Shown: in pieces, positions 27,073 to 36,061 of the stretch
Layout of the letters: each line of letters starts with the position of its first letter
How positions within the stretch are numbered: position 1 is the stretch's first letter
DNA from: Pseudomonas asturiensis
GTDB lineage: Bacteria; Pseudomonadota; Gammaproteobacteria; Pseudomonadales; Pseudomonadaceae
NCBI RefSeq assembly: GCF_900143095.1
Contig: NZ_FRDA01000004.1
Location: forward strand, 261,265-325,264
Direction of reading: 5' to 3'
DNA: 64,000 nucleotides
Made by a program: the position numbers and the translations under genes
Notes under the pieces: model-generated
What the model saw: the letters and a program-made list of their open reading frames with translations, nothing else
Told to the model about the DNA's origin: nothing
Database searches by the model: none

Positions 27073-27839
27073 ATGAACCACGCAAACGCATGACCCAGCG
27101 CATTCGGCTCGAGCCTGCGCAACAGACGCAGTTGATCGACATCCAGCGTCGTTCGTTTCTGCGCGCAGGATTGACAGTGGGCGCGATGTCGATGCTGACC
27201 GGCTGCAACCTGCAGGACGGTGATCAGGTCGACAAGGCGCTGTGGGCCATGTCGCGCTGGAACGACCGGGTCCAGGCCTGGCTGTTCAGCGGCCAGAAAC
27301 TCGCGCCGACCTACACTAAGGCGCAAATGACCAACCCGTTTCCGTTCAACGCGTTCTACCCCGAGTACAACGTGCCCGAGCTGGAGCTTGCCGATTATCG
27401 TCTGGCGGTGTCCGGGCTGGTGCGTGACAAACAACCCTGGACAATCGAGGCGCTGCGCAAATTGCCGCAACGTACGGATATCACCCGCTTGATCTGCATT
27501 GAAGGCTGGAGCGCCATAGGGCAATGGGGTGGTGTGCCGCTGAGGACGTTTCTCGAGTACATCGGTGCAGACACCACGGCACGGTTTGTCGGATTCAAAT
27601 GCGCCGACCGCTACTACTCAAGCCTGGACATGCCCACCGCGCTGCACCCGCAGACCTTGCTCGCGCTGGACTTCGGTGAAGTGGCCCTGCCACCTGATTA
27701 TGGCTACCCGTTGCGCGTGCGCGTGCCGACCAAGCTGGGGTTCAAGAACCCCAAGCACATCGTCGAGATCTTCGTCAGCAACGAGAATCCCGGCGGGTAC
27801 TGGGAAGATCAGGGGTATAACTGGTTCAGCGGGATCTGA
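27069..27839 (+). CDS. Tat-exported molybdopterin oxidoreductase (MsrP/sulfite-oxidase fold)
   Basis: A 256-residue sulfite-oxidase-superfamily enzyme. Twin-arginine signal QRRSFLRAGLTVG (Arg27-Arg28) followed by a lipobox-like LTGC (Cys46), so it may be exported folded and possibly lipidated. The molybdenum-ligating Cys is Cys143 in LICIEGWSAIGQWGG, and RVPTKLGFKNPKHI matches the pterin-binding end of the domain. MsrP (YedY) repairs oxidised methionine in the periplasm; this protein shares the fold but I cannot prove the substrate. Coupled to the cytochrome b gene by an ATGA overlap. Confidence 0.9.
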   Translation: MNEPRKRMTQRIRLEPAQQTQLIDIQRRSFLRAGLTVGAMSMLTGCNLQDGDQVDKALWAMSRWNDRVQAWLFSGQKLAPTYTKAQMTNPFPFNAFYPEYNVPELELADYRLAVSGLVRDKQPWTIEALRKLPQRTDITRLICIEGWSAIGQWGGVPLRTFLEYIGADTTARFVGFKCADRYYSSLDMPTALHPQTLLALDFGEVALPPDYGYPLRVRVPTKLGFKNPKHIVEIFVSNENPGGYWEDQGYNWFSGI

Positions 27840-27978
27840 GGGAGATCGCTGTGTGGTGAGCAACTGCTACGTTCGCCTGGAACAGGATGCACGCCCATTC
27901 GGCGCACTCTTCGGATACACATGTCTGGAAGACGCGAAAACGCGGCGAAAGCTAAAGCGTCTGAATGAATGCGTACCC

Positions 27979-28264
27979 GTGGGAGGCCTCACCACGTCTT
28001 CGACGTAGCGCTGTCGCGCAGCAAACTCAGTGGGAGCGGACCGGGCGGCGTTCCGCTTGTCCGCGAAAAGGCCATTACATCCGACGAATATTCATCGACT
28101 GAACTACAGCATTCGCGGACAAGTCCGCTCCTACAAAATCCGTTACTCAATGCGTTACAGGTTGTTTGATAAGAGGCGGCTTGCCGGCGCAGGCGTCAGT
28201 TCAGTCACTGATGACTAGCTTCAGAAAAAGCATCGCCGGCAAGCCGCCTCCCACAGTCCGTTGG
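27979..28264. repeat. compound REP/REPIN cluster
   Basis: The 545-base gap 27840-28384 holds no supportable gene but several palindromic repeats: a 47-base unit at 27979-28025 (inverted 42/47 match at 34940-34986); a 38-base unit at 28030-28067 (exact inverted match to 17043-17080) with a partial opposite copy at 28111-28134; and a REPIN pair 28173-28189 (GAGGCGGCTTGCCGGCG) / 28232-28264 (inverted). Such clusters mark intergenic spaces in P. syringae and may stabilise transcript ends. Confidence 0.8.
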
Positions 28265-28384
28265 TCGCAGCGAGACGGGTGTATAACGCTGAGCGCGGAG
28301 CATGGGCACGATCAGCAGACACACGATCGTTCCCACGCGCCGGCGTGGTCATGCCTCTCAGGACGCTACGTCCGCCGCTGAATG

Positions 28385-29209
28385 TCAGTTCAAGCCCAGC
28401 TTGCCGCGCAGGGTCGAGAGGTCTTCGGCCAGGGTGTTGACCGGGCCGACCAGGGCCTTGCGGTCGTTTTCCTTGACCTTGTCGTAGGTCTCAAAGCCAC
28501 CGTCCTTGGTCTTGTACTTGGCCAGGATCTTGTCCACGGTCGCAAAGTTTTTGTCGACCTTGCCGGAAAACGCCTTGTCCTGCTGTTCGATCTGCGGACG
28601 GAACAGGTCGACGATTTTCTTCGCGCCGTCGATGTTGCCCTGGAAGTCATACAGGTCGGTGTGGCTGTAGCGGTCTTCTTCGCCGGAGATTTTGGTTGCC
28701 GCGACTTCTTCCAGCAGTGCTGCTGCGCCACCGACCACTTTCTCAGGCGGGAAGGTCAGGTCGGCCACGCGCTTTTCCAGGTCCTTGACGTCGCTCATCA
28801 GCTTGTCGGCGATAGGGCCCTGGTCCTTGGTGGTGTTCTGCGAGAACAGTGCGTATTCCAGGCGATGGAAACCGGTGAAGTCCTCAGCGCTCACGCCTTG
28901 TTCATGGTCGTCGACGCGTGAGTCGATGGAGGCGTCCAGGTCGCTGAACAGCTCGGCAATCGGTTCCACGGATTCATAGAACACGCGTGTCGGCGCGTAC
29001 AGCTTTTTGGCGGTCGCCAGATCGCCTTTCTTCACGGCATCGGTAAATTTCTGCGTGTGGCTGACCAGCTCTTCGATGTTCTCGGTGACGTAGATCTTGT
29101 AATCCGAAACCGGGCCTACCAGATCCAGCGGCGCCGTGGCGGCGAAGGCGGCCAGCGGAGTCTGGAGCAGGCCAAGGGTCAGCAGCAAAGCCAGAGGCGT
29201 CTTTTTCAT
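28385..29209 (-). CDS. efeM: EfeM periplasmic iron-uptake protein (M75/imelysin domain)
   Basis: A 274-residue exported protein with a signal peptide ending AAFAA and an M75 imelysin-like domain only, lacking the N-terminal cupredoxin present in EfeO. The HXXE metal motif is HRLE in [10 protein letters not shown]. This is the EfeM form described from P. syringae pv. syringae as the fourth component of EfeUOBM. Last gene of the operon, after efeB. The ATG at 29209 is preferred to an upstream in-frame ATG at 29242 that lacks a signal-like N-terminus. It is thought to bind ferrous iron or assist delivery to EfeU. Confidence 0.93.
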   Translation of the reverse strand: MKKTPLALLLTLGLLQTPLAAFAATAPLDLVGPVSDYKIYVTENIEELVSHTQKFTDAVKKGDLATAKKLYAPTRVFYESVEPIAELFSDLDASIDSRVDDHEQGVSAEDFTGFHRLEYALFSQNTTKDQGPIADKLMSDVKDLEKRVADLTFPPEKVVGGAAALLEEVAATKISGEEDRYSHTDLYDFQGNIDGAKKIVDLFRPQIEQQDKAFSGKVDKNFATVDKILAKYKTKDGGFETYDKVKENDRKALVGPVNTLAEDLSTLRGKLGLN

Positions 29210-29238
29210 GGTTCTCTTCCGGGTGGGGAGGTTGAAGG

Positions 29239-30549
29239 TCATGCGGTTTTGGAGGTCGAAACGGCCGCCAGCAACGAGCGTCCGATGAAGTCGTTGTCGT
29301 CGGTCACGCCTGGCAGGGTGAAGAAGTAGCCGCCGCCGACCGGCTTGAGGTATTCCTCAAGCGGTTCGCCATTGAGGCGGTTCTGCACAGTGATGAAGCC
29401 CTTTTCCAGATCGGCCTGATAGCAGATGAACAGCAGTCCCATGTCGAGCTGACCGTTCTTGTTCACGCCGTTGGAGTAGTTGAAAGGACGACGCAGAATC
29501 AGGTTGCGCTGGGTCTCTGCGGTCCTCGGGTTGGCCAGGCGGATGTGCGAATCCAGACGGGTTTTCTTGCCTTCCGGGTCGGCGGCGTAGTTGGGCACGT
29601 CGGTCTCGACCTTGCCGTCCATGGGCGCACCGGCGCTCTTGGTGCGGCCGAAAATCGACTCCTGCTCCTGCAGCGGCGTGCGGTCCCAGCGCTCGACGAA
29701 ATTGCGGATGATGCGTACGGCCTGATAACTGCCGTTGGCCGCCCAGGCCGGTTCGTCACTGCCCGGTTGCACCCACACCAGCTCATTCATGGTTTTCTGA
29801 TTGTTGGAATCCGGGTTGGCCGAGCCGTCCCGGAAACCCAGAAAGTTACGTGCGCTCTCGGGCGGCTGACCGGGTTTTTTCGGTGCCTGAGGCGGAACAG
29901 TACCTTCCTGTTTCCAGCGCACCAGCAACAGGTCGGGCAGGTTCTTGACGATATCGCGCAGCGCATGGATGTTGCTGTCGGCGGTATTGGCGCAGAACTG
30001 GATGCTCAGGTCGCCGTGGCAACTGGCAGGTTCCAGCGCATCGTTGGGGAAACCGACCATGCGGCTCAGGCGCCTGGGCTTCACGTCTGTCAGGCCGAAA
30101 CGCTCATCGAACAGTGACTCGCCCACCGACACGGTAATGGTCAGGTTGTCTGGCGTGACGACCGGTCCGAGGATGCCCGAGTCCAGTGGCGGCAGTTTTG
30201 GATCGACATCCGGCACCGGGCCACCGGTCATCAGGAAGCTGATGCGCTCGTTCAGGGTACGGAACAGGCGCTCGAGATCTTCACGATCAGCCGCCAGCAC
30301 ATCGAAGGCCACGAACATGCCCGAAGCCGGGCGCGGGTTGACGATGCCGGTCTGGTGCACGCCGTGGAACGTGTTGCGATCCTCGGTCTTCTCGCTGTTC
30401 GGCGCTTCGGTGACTTGCGCAGGCGCTGCGGCCAGTACGTTGCCGCTCAGGCTGCTGCCAGCCAGTGCGGCCCCGGCAGCGCCGAGGCCCATCAGGACGC
30501 GACGGCGCTGAATCGAAGCAGGGGCATTGTTGGCGTCAGGGTTTTTCAT
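29239..30549 (-). CDS. efeB: deferrochelatase/peroxidase EfeB (DyP type)
   Basis: A 436-residue Tat-exported heme peroxidase. The Tat signal is [20 protein letters not shown]; the DyP motif GxxDG appears as [12 protein letters not shown], and the proximal heme histidine is in [11 protein letters not shown]. EfeB oxidises ferrous iron or removes iron from heme in the periplasm to supply EfeO/EfeU. Lies between efeO and efeM with a 36-base gap to efeO. Confidence 0.95.
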   Translation of the reverse strand: MKNPDANNAPASIQRRRVLMGLGAAGAALAGSSLSGNVLAAAPAQVTEAPNSEKTEDRNTFHGVHQTGIVNPRPASGMFVAFDVLAADREDLERLFRTLNERISFLMTGGPVPDVDPKLPPLDSGILGPVVTPDNLTITVSVGESLFDERFGLTDVKPRRLSRMVGFPNDALEPASCHGDLSIQFCANTADSNIHALRDIVKNLPDLLLVRWKQEGTVPPQAPKKPGQPPESARNFLGFRDGSANPDSNNQKTMNELVWVQPGSDEPAWAANGSYQAVRIIRNFVERWDRTPLQEQESIFGRTKSAGAPMDGKVETDVPNYAADPEGKKTRLDSHIRLANPRTAETQRNLILRRPFNYSNGVNKNGQLDMGLLFICYQADLEKGFITVQNRLNGEPLEEYLKPVGGGYFFTLPGVTDDNDFIGRSLLAAVSTSKTA

Positions 30550-30585
30550 GGTGCAGTACTGTGCTCCTGAAGTTCAGAATTCGGT

Positions 30586-31794
30586 TCAGAGCCCGGACAG
30601 GCCGAGTGCCGGGTCGATGGTGTTCAGCGCGTCAGCCAGTTTCGCCGCCTTGCTCGCGATCTCTTTGCGCAGCCCGGCATCGACCTGGTCGTAAGGGCGA
30701 TAACCTTCGTCGTTTTTCAACGCGTCCAGGGTGGTGTCCAGGTCGGCCATTGCCGCATCGATGTTCTGCAACTGCGTGCCCGCGCTTTTGCTCAGCAATG
30801 GACGCAGCAGATCGACCACCTTGCGGGTGCCGTCCAGGTTGGCAGCGAAGCCATTGAGGTCGCTGTGGCTGTAGCGTTCTTCTTCGCCGTTGCTGCGCAC
30901 GTCGGCCAGGCTGCGCATCGTGCGGGTGACGATGGCCGCGAGTTGCTCCGGCGCCAGCGACTGGGCCAGCAGTTGTTGCTTGAGTTGGGTGACATCGTCC
31001 TGCAGGCGCTGCGCCACCGGGCTCAGGCCCTCGACGCTGTGCTGCTTGAACAGCCCGTACTCGATGCGGTGGAAGCCGTTGAAGCCTGGGTCCTGTTCGC
31101 GCTTTTCGTAGTAATCGGCGCGAGCGTTGATGGCGTTGTCCAGCTCGGCCAGACGTTGCGCGGCGGGCGCGATGCGCTGGTAAATGGCGCGGGCCGGCAG
31201 GTAGGCCGCTTGTGCGGCGCTCAGGTCGCCGGCGTCGATGGCCTGCTGCAGGGTGGTAACGGCCTTGATCAGCGCCGAACCCTGCAGGCTCAGGTACACG
31301 CGGTACTCGGACAGCGGGCCAATGAAGGCGGTCATCGACGGTCGCGCCTTGGCTTTGGCGTCGGATTCGGCGGTGGGCGTCACATGCAGGGTGCCGCGCG
31401 GGTTGCTCAGCAGGCCGCAGGTGATCGCGTAATCGCCGGGCGCCAGATTGGCGTTGATGATCTGGCTAAGTCCGGGTGCGATGTTTTCCCGCTCTTCGAC
31501 CACCAGCACGCCATCGAGGATTTCCCATTCAACGGCCCGCTCGGATCGGTTGACGATGCGGAAGGCGTTCTTGCCCGCCGCCACGGTGAGCGCATTCGGC
31601 TCGCAGTTGTGGGCGTGAATGTTGACCACGGTTTCAGTACCAGCATTGGCGGCGCGCTTTTTGGCAGCCGTCTGCGAGGCGTAGTAGAACAACCCGCCTG
31701 CGGCGATCGTCAGGATCACGGAGCCGGCGACTGCCAATCGCAGGACACGGGGAGGCCGGGCTTTCTCGGAAAGCCCTGAGGGACGGTTCGACAT
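30586..31794 (-). CDS. efeO: iron uptake protein EfeO (cupredoxin plus M75 domain)
   Basis: A 402-residue periplasmic protein anchored by an N-terminal helix (about residues 20-40). A cupredoxin domain (about 55-150; VNIHAHNCEPNALTVAAGKN and DYAITCGLLSN supply ligand residues) precedes an imelysin-like M75 domain with the HXXE motif in GFHRIEYGLF. EfeO binds iron and hands it to EfeU. The ATG at 31794 lies 8 bases after the efeU stop, so the two are co-transcribed; the longer frame to 32034 is only efeU shadow. Confidence 0.94.
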   Translation of the reverse strand: MSNRPSGLSEKARPPRVLRLAVAGSVILTIAAGGLFYYASQTAAKKRAANAGTETVVNIHAHNCEPNALTVAAGKNAFRIVNRSERAVEWEILDGVLVVEERENIAPGLSQIINANLAPGDYAITCGLLSNPRGTLHVTPTAESDAKAKARPSMTAFIGPLSEYRVYLSLQGSALIKAVTTLQQAIDAGDLSAAQAAYLPARAIYQRIAPAAQRLAELDNAINARADYYEKREQDPGFNGFHRIEYGLFKQHSVEGLSPVAQRLQDDVTQLKQQLLAQSLAPEQLAAIVTRTMRSLADVRSNGEEERYSHSDLNGFAANLDGTRKVVDLLRPLLSKSAGTQLQNIDAAMADLDTTLDALKNDEGYRPYDQVDAGLRKEIASKAAKLADALNTIDPALGLSGL

Positions 31795-31802
31795 GGGGGC
31801 CC

Positions 31803-32657
31803 TTATTCGTTCGTCACGGAAGATGGGTGTTGCTGCACGGGTTTGCTGGCCGTCGGGGCGTGCGGCAGGAAAAACAGCAGCAGCGCACCGATCAGGTAAA
31901 TGAGGTAGACACTCAGGGTGCTGACGGTCGGTGCATCCTGATAACCAAACATGCCCGCCAGCACCGAGCCAGCGGGGCCGTCCATCGGCAGCCAGGCGCT
32001 GATGTCGAAGACCACGTCCTGCAAGTGGTTCCACACGCCCGCTTCATGCAGGGCTTGCACCGAGTTGGCCAGAACTCCGGCCGCCACGATCAGAATGAAC
32101 AGACCGGTCCAGCGGAAGAACAGGCTCAGGTTCAGGCGCATGCTGCCGCTGTAGATGGCCACGCCGAACGCAACGGCCAGCAGCAGGCCGAGCAGCGCAC
32201 CCAGCGGAGCGCCGGAGCCTTCGCTCTGCTGAAAGACGGCAAGCAGGAAAAAGACTGTTTCCAGACCTTCGCGGGCCACGGCGAAGAACACCATGGCGAT
32301 CAGCGCGTAGGTCTGGTTTTTCGAGCCGGTGAGGGCGGCGTCCAGCGATTCATGCAGCGCATGCTTGATGGAGCGCGCCACCTTGCGCATCCAGAACACC
32401 ATCGAGCTGAGAATGCCCACGGCAATCAGGCCGACAATGCCTTCGAACAGCTCCTGCTGCTTTTGCGGAAACTCGGCGCTCATCAGTTCCAGACCGCCGC
32501 CGACGAACAGCGACAGCGCAGCGGCCAGGAACACGCCTATCCACACCGCAGGCATCCACTCGCCGCGGCCGGTCTGTTTCAGGTAACTGGCGATGATGCC
32601 AACGATAAGCGCGGCTTCGATGCCTTCGCGCAACATGATCAAAAATGGAACGAGCAT
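31803..32657 (-). CDS. efeU: ferrous iron permease EfeU (FTR1 family)
   Basis: A 284-residue seven-helix iron permease. Both REXXE iron motifs are intact: LREGIEA near residue 9 and AREGLET near residue 127. First gene of the efeUOBM operon, directly preceded by a Fur-box-like site. The protein forms the membrane channel of the ferrous iron/heme-iron uptake system that works at low pH and under aerobic conditions in relatives. Confidence 0.96.
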   Translation of the reverse strand: MLVPFLIMLREGIEAALIVGIIASYLKQTGRGEWMPAVWIGVFLAAALSLFVGGGLELMSAEFPQKQQELFEGIVGLIAVGILSSMVFWMRKVARSIKHALHESLDAALTGSKNQTYALIAMVFFAVAREGLETVFFLLAVFQQSEGSGAPLGALLGLLLAVAFGVAIYSGSMRLNLSLFFRWTGLFILIVAAGVLANSVQALHEAGVWNHLQDVVFDISAWLPMDGPAGSVLAGMFGYQDAPTVSTLSVYLIYLIGALLLFFLPHAPTASKPVQQHPSSVTNE

Positions 32658-32735
32658 ATTTCACCGGGTTGAGACTGGGGGTGAACGTGTTTCGACACGT
32701 CTCGGCCAAAGGTAATGGCCTGACATAATGCGTAA

Positions 32736-32754
32736 CATAATGATACTCATTCTT
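32736..32754 (-). promoter_or_regulatory. Fur box upstream of efeU
   Basis: CATAATGATACTCATTCTT matches the 19-base Fur consensus GATAATGATAATCATTATC at 15 positions. It lies 79 bases upstream of the efeU start. It fits iron repression of the operon. Confidence 0.75.
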
Positions 32755-32930
32755 GAATGGGGATAGTTGTTTTTTGTCTGAATTTAGTTTTTGCGATGTC
32801 GTTCAGGCGATGTTCAGGTTTTTCCGGCACGGCGATGGAACGCCAGAATGGGCCTCGTGTTTGCAGAAATGGCCGTCGCTGCTGCACAGTGCTGCTCGCC
32901 TGCGCCTGCAGATCTTCTGGAAAAAATACG

Positions 32931-33602
32931 ATGTCAGCCGAACCCCACACATCCTCGCGAATCGCCCATGGGCAAGCCGTTGATGCGCTCAAACGCATCG
33001 ATGCACGTTGGCAATCGTTGATTGAACAGGTCGGCCCGTGCCTGCATCCGGTCACTGCTGCTCAGGACCCGTTTCAGGCACTGGTCAAGGCTGTCGCGTA
33101 TCAGCAATTGCACGCCAAAGCGGGCGACGCGATGGTGATGCGACTGCGTGCGTTGTTTGCAGGCCCGGGTTTTCCCGAGCCACAGCAACTGGCTGAACTG
33201 GACGATCAGCGCTTGCGAGGCTGCGGATTCTCGGCCTCCAAGTGCCGGGCGATCAAGGCCATCGCGGCTGCCAGGGTCAGCGGTACGGTGCCGGATGTGG
33301 CCGAGGCCATGCTTATAAGCGACGAAGAGCTGATTGCTCGCCTGGTACAGTTGCCGGGCGTAGGCCGCTGGACGGTCGAGATGATGCTCATCTACGGGCT
33401 GGGCAAACTGGACGTGATGCCCGCCAGTGATTTCGGGGTCAGCGAGGGCTATCGGCGGCTGTATGGCCTGGACGTCAAGCCCACGCCCAAGGCCATGACG
33501 ACCCTCGCCGAACGGTTCGCGCCGTTTCGAACCGTTGCGGCGTGGTACCTGTGGCGGGTGCCCGCGGATTTTGCGGCCGGTGATCGGGACCCGGAGGTCT
33601 AG
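32931..33602 (+). CDS. DNA-3-methyladenine glycosylase II (AlkA/HhH-GPD family)
   Basis: A 223-residue base-excision glycosylase. The helix-hairpin-helix reads LPGVGRWTVEMMLIYGLGK (residues 141-159) and the catalytic Asp is probably Asp167 in PASDFGV, matching the GPD part of the family. There is no N-terminal AlkA beta domain, as in the shorter Mag1/AlkA forms. I choose the ATG at 32931 because the HhH-GPD core begins near there; an open frame upstream is of non-coding character. Removes alkylated purines. Divergent from efeU and convergent with ampC. Confidence 0.92.
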   Translation: MSAEPHTSSRIAHGQAVDALKRIDARWQSLIEQVGPCLHPVTAAQDPFQALVKAVAYQQLHAKAGDAMVMRLRALFAGPGFPEPQQLAELDDQRLRGCGFSASKCRAIKAIAAARVSGTVPDVAEAMLISDEELIARLVQLPGVGRWTVEMMLIYGLGKLDVMPASDFGVSEGYRRLYGLDVKPTPKAMTTLAERFAPFRTVAAWYLWRVPADFAAGDRDPEV

Positions 33603-34777
33603 CGTTTACAGCCCTGGCACTGCACCTGATCGAGAATCTGATACGCCAGCTTCACGCGCGCCTCATTCGGATAATTCTTGTTGGCCAGAATCACAATGCC
33701 CAGTTGCTGCTGGGGAATGAACGCCACATAGCCGCCAAAGCCATTGGTGGAGCCTGTCTTGTTGACCCAGGTGTCGGGCAGCGCTTCGAGGGGCGGGTTG
33801 ATCGGCTCGGCTTTATGAGCTTGCAGCACCATCGTGCTTGCGTTCCCTTCAAGCAGAGTCTCCAGCTTCACCGGCATCGGGTATTGCTCCCAGATCAGGT
33901 CCTGGGTCATCGCGCCCACCTTGAAATAACCGGTTCGGGTGTTCTTGAGGGCGTGTTGCAAAGGCGCGTCGTACTGATCTGCGCCCAGGTTGGCCTGGAC
34001 AAAACTCAGCACATCGCGGCTGCTGGATTTCACCCCGTAAGCCTCGGATGCCAGCACGCCGGGGTTGACCCTGACCGGTTCATCAAGCTTGTTGTAGCCC
34101 TGTGCATAGCGCGACATTTGCTCCTGAGGCACCGTAAGGTAAGTGCTTTTCAGGCCCAGCGCCGGAAACAGGCGCTGCTGCATGGCGTTGTCGAAGGGCA
34201 TTTTCATGCTGCGCGCCGCAACCAGCCCCAGCAGCCCGACGCTGGGGTTGGCGTAGCTGCGGTGAGTGCCGGGCAAGTACTCGGGTTGCCAGGCCTTGAA
34301 GTACGCCATCATCTGTCCGGCAGTCTGGACCTTGTCCGGGAACTGCAGCGGGAAGCCACCTGCGGTGTGCGTGCCCAAGTGGAAAACCGGCACCTTGCCC
34401 AGGCGTGTGTCGCGCAATTGCGGTACATAACTGTCAATGCTGTTGTTCAACGACAACTGCCCGGTGGCCTGTGCCCAACTGGCCAGGGTCGCGGTGAAGG
34501 TCTTGCTGATCGAGCCCAGTTCGAACAGCGTGTCAGGGGTGACGGGCTGACCGGTTTCCTTCGACGCATTGCCGTAGGTGAAGAATTGTTGCTGACCGTT
34601 ATGGGTGACGGCAATCGCCATGCCGGCGATGTCGTTTTCCTGCATGACCTTGCTGGCCGCGTCTCTTACGAACGCGTCAAGTTTCGAAGTCTGCTCCTCG
34701 GCAAGCGCCAGCGAAGAGGTCAGGGTGAGGCTGGTCAGCAGCAAGGTTCGCAACGACCGCGTTTGATTCCATTGCAT
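33599..34777 (-). CDS. ampC: class C beta-lactamase AmpC
   Basis: A 392-residue periplasmic cephalosporinase with a signal peptide (cleavage after ALAEEQ region, about residue 26). All class C active-site motifs are present: SISK (Ser89, Lys92), YAN in HRSYANPSV, and KTG in VNKTGSTNGFG. No ampR gene is next to it, so inducible expression through AmpR is not evident here. The start ATG at 34777 gives a normal signal peptide; upstream in-frame codons lie in the REP region. Its stop codon shares a CTAG with the convergent glycosylase stop. Confidence 0.95.
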   Translation of the reverse strand: MQWNQTRSLRTLLLTSLTLTSSLALAEEQTSKLDAFVRDAASKVMQENDIAGMAIAVTHNGQQQFFTYGNASKETGQPVTPDTLFELGSISKTFTATLASWAQATGQLSLNNSIDSYVPQLRDTRLGKVPVFHLGTHTAGGFPLQFPDKVQTAGQMMAYFKAWQPEYLPGTHRSYANPSVGLLGLVAARSMKMPFDNAMQQRLFPALGLKSTYLTVPQEQMSRYAQGYNKLDEPVRVNPGVLASEAYGVKSSSRDVLSFVQANLGADQYDAPLQHALKNTRTGYFKVGAMTQDLIWEQYPMPVKLETLLEGNASTMVLQAHKAEPINPPLEALPDTWVNKTGSTNGFGGYVAFIPQQQLGIVILANKNYPNEARVKLAYQILDQVQCQGCKR

Positions 34778-34842
34778 GAAAGCATTCCTTGTTTTTAGAG
34801 GGTAGTTCTGTTGTTTGTGCAGTACTGAAGAAGCTCCCAATC

Positions 34843-34986
34843 TGTGGGAGGCGGCTTGCCGGCGATGAACGATGATGCGATTTTCCTGATACACCGCGTC
34901 ACGGTCCATCGCGGGCAAGCCTCCTCCCACAGTCCGGTGTTTGCCGCGCGACAGCGCTAAAACGAAGACGTGGTAAGGCCTCCCAC
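34843..34986. repeat. REPIN and second palindromic repeat unit
   Basis: Inverted pair TGTGGGAGGCGGCTTGCCGG (34843-34862) / GCGGGCAAGC...CCTCCCACAGTCC (34908-34935), followed by the 47-base unit at 34940-34986 that matches 27979-28025 in inverted orientation with five mismatches. Fills most of the ampC-LysR gap. Confidence 0.8.
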
Positions 34987-35011
34987 AATGTTGTGTTTGC
35001 CGAGACGTGAC

Positions 35012-35905
35012 TCAACAGGCACCTCTGCTCAAAACCTCTCTCATTACCTCCACAAACCGTCCGGCCGCGGGGCTCAAGGTCTGGCCGGTGCGGGTGATCA
35101 GGCCTATTTCGCGGCTGACGCCCGGGTGGTCGACGGGCACTTGAACGGTGTCGGAGCGGCCCTCGTCGGCCGACTCCGGCAGCAGCGTCATGCCCAGGCC
35201 CTGACGCACCAGCGCCAGTACCGTGGACATGTAGTTGGCCTCAAGACCTGGCACCAGGGCAAGCCCTTCGTCGGCGAACAATTGCTCGACACGCTCACGC
35301 ACACTGCTGTCGCGCCCGGTCAGAATGATCGGCTGTCCCGCCAGATCGGCCAGGCTGACCGAGGAACGATCAGCCAGCGGATGAGTCCGTGGCACGAACA
35401 GCCGCAGCCGATCCACCATCAGCCTGTCGAAGTCCAGCCCGTGGCCCATACGCGCGCGAACGCCGAGGCCGAAATCCACGTCGCCTTCGCGCACCAGCGT
35501 GTCGATGCGCTGCGCCACCACATCGCGCAGGCGCACTTCGATGCCGGGAAACCGGGCGCGAAACGCTCTCAGGATGATCGGCAACGTGCTGGAACACATC
35601 GAGGGCAGGGCGGCCAGCGTCACCACGCCGCGGCGCAGTGCTGCCAGGTCCCTTGAGCCACTGACGATGTTGTCCAGGTCCAGCAGCAGTTTTTCCATGG
35701 GCTGCAGGTTGTTCTGCCCGGCGGCCGTCAGGCTGACATGGCGAGGGCTGCGTTCCAGCAGCGCGACGCCCAGCCATTCCTCAAGTTGCTGGATCTGCAC
35801 GGTCAGGGCCGGGGGGGAGAGGTTCAGTTCCACTGCCGCCCTGGAAAAACTGCCGCTGTGGGCGACGGCCAGGAACGCGCGGATGTGCTGGATGGCGTTT
35901 TTCAT
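35012..35905 (-). CDS. LysR-family regulator of CitMHS-AtuA locus
   Basis: A 297-residue LTTR with HTH AHSGSFSRAAVELNLSPPAL (residues 15-34) and a normal effector domain of the CynR/CbbR style. Divergent from the CitMHS transporter gene with a 156-base shared promoter region that contains an imperfect dyad (GGAATG at 35942, CATTTC at 35960). Position predicts it controls the transporter-AtuA operon in response to its carboxylic acid substrate or product. The inducer is not known. Confidence 0.9.
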   Translation of the reverse strand: MKNAIQHIRAFLAVAHSGSFSRAAVELNLSPPALTVQIQQLEEWLGVALLERSPRHVSLTAAGQNNLQPMEKLLLDLDNIVSGSRDLAALRRGVVTLAALPSMCSSTLPIILRAFRARFPGIEVRLRDVVAQRIDTLVREGDVDFGLGVRARMGHGLDFDRLMVDRLRLFVPRTHPLADRSSVSLADLAGQPIILTGRDSSVRERVEQLFADEGLALVPGLEANYMSTVLALVRQGLGMTLLPESADEGRSDTVQVPVDHPGVSREIGLITRTGQTLSPAAGRFVEVMREVLSRGAC

Positions 35906-36061
35906 GGGCGGTTAAAGCTCGGCATCAATGTTCTGTTTTTTGGAATGTGAGGCATTGAACATTTCAATTTACAAAGCATACCCCCGTTTCGATACTCGTT
36001 GAAAACAACAACAACTCGTCCCGCCGCCTGCCGGTCAGGGATGACACAACGGGACCTACCC

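Noticed and set aside
28166..28381. Short open frame over the REP cluster before efeM
   Set aside because: Covers palindromic repeats only; no domain.
33704..34798. 364-codon open frame opposite ampC
   Set aside because: Shadow; ampC carries all active-site motifs.
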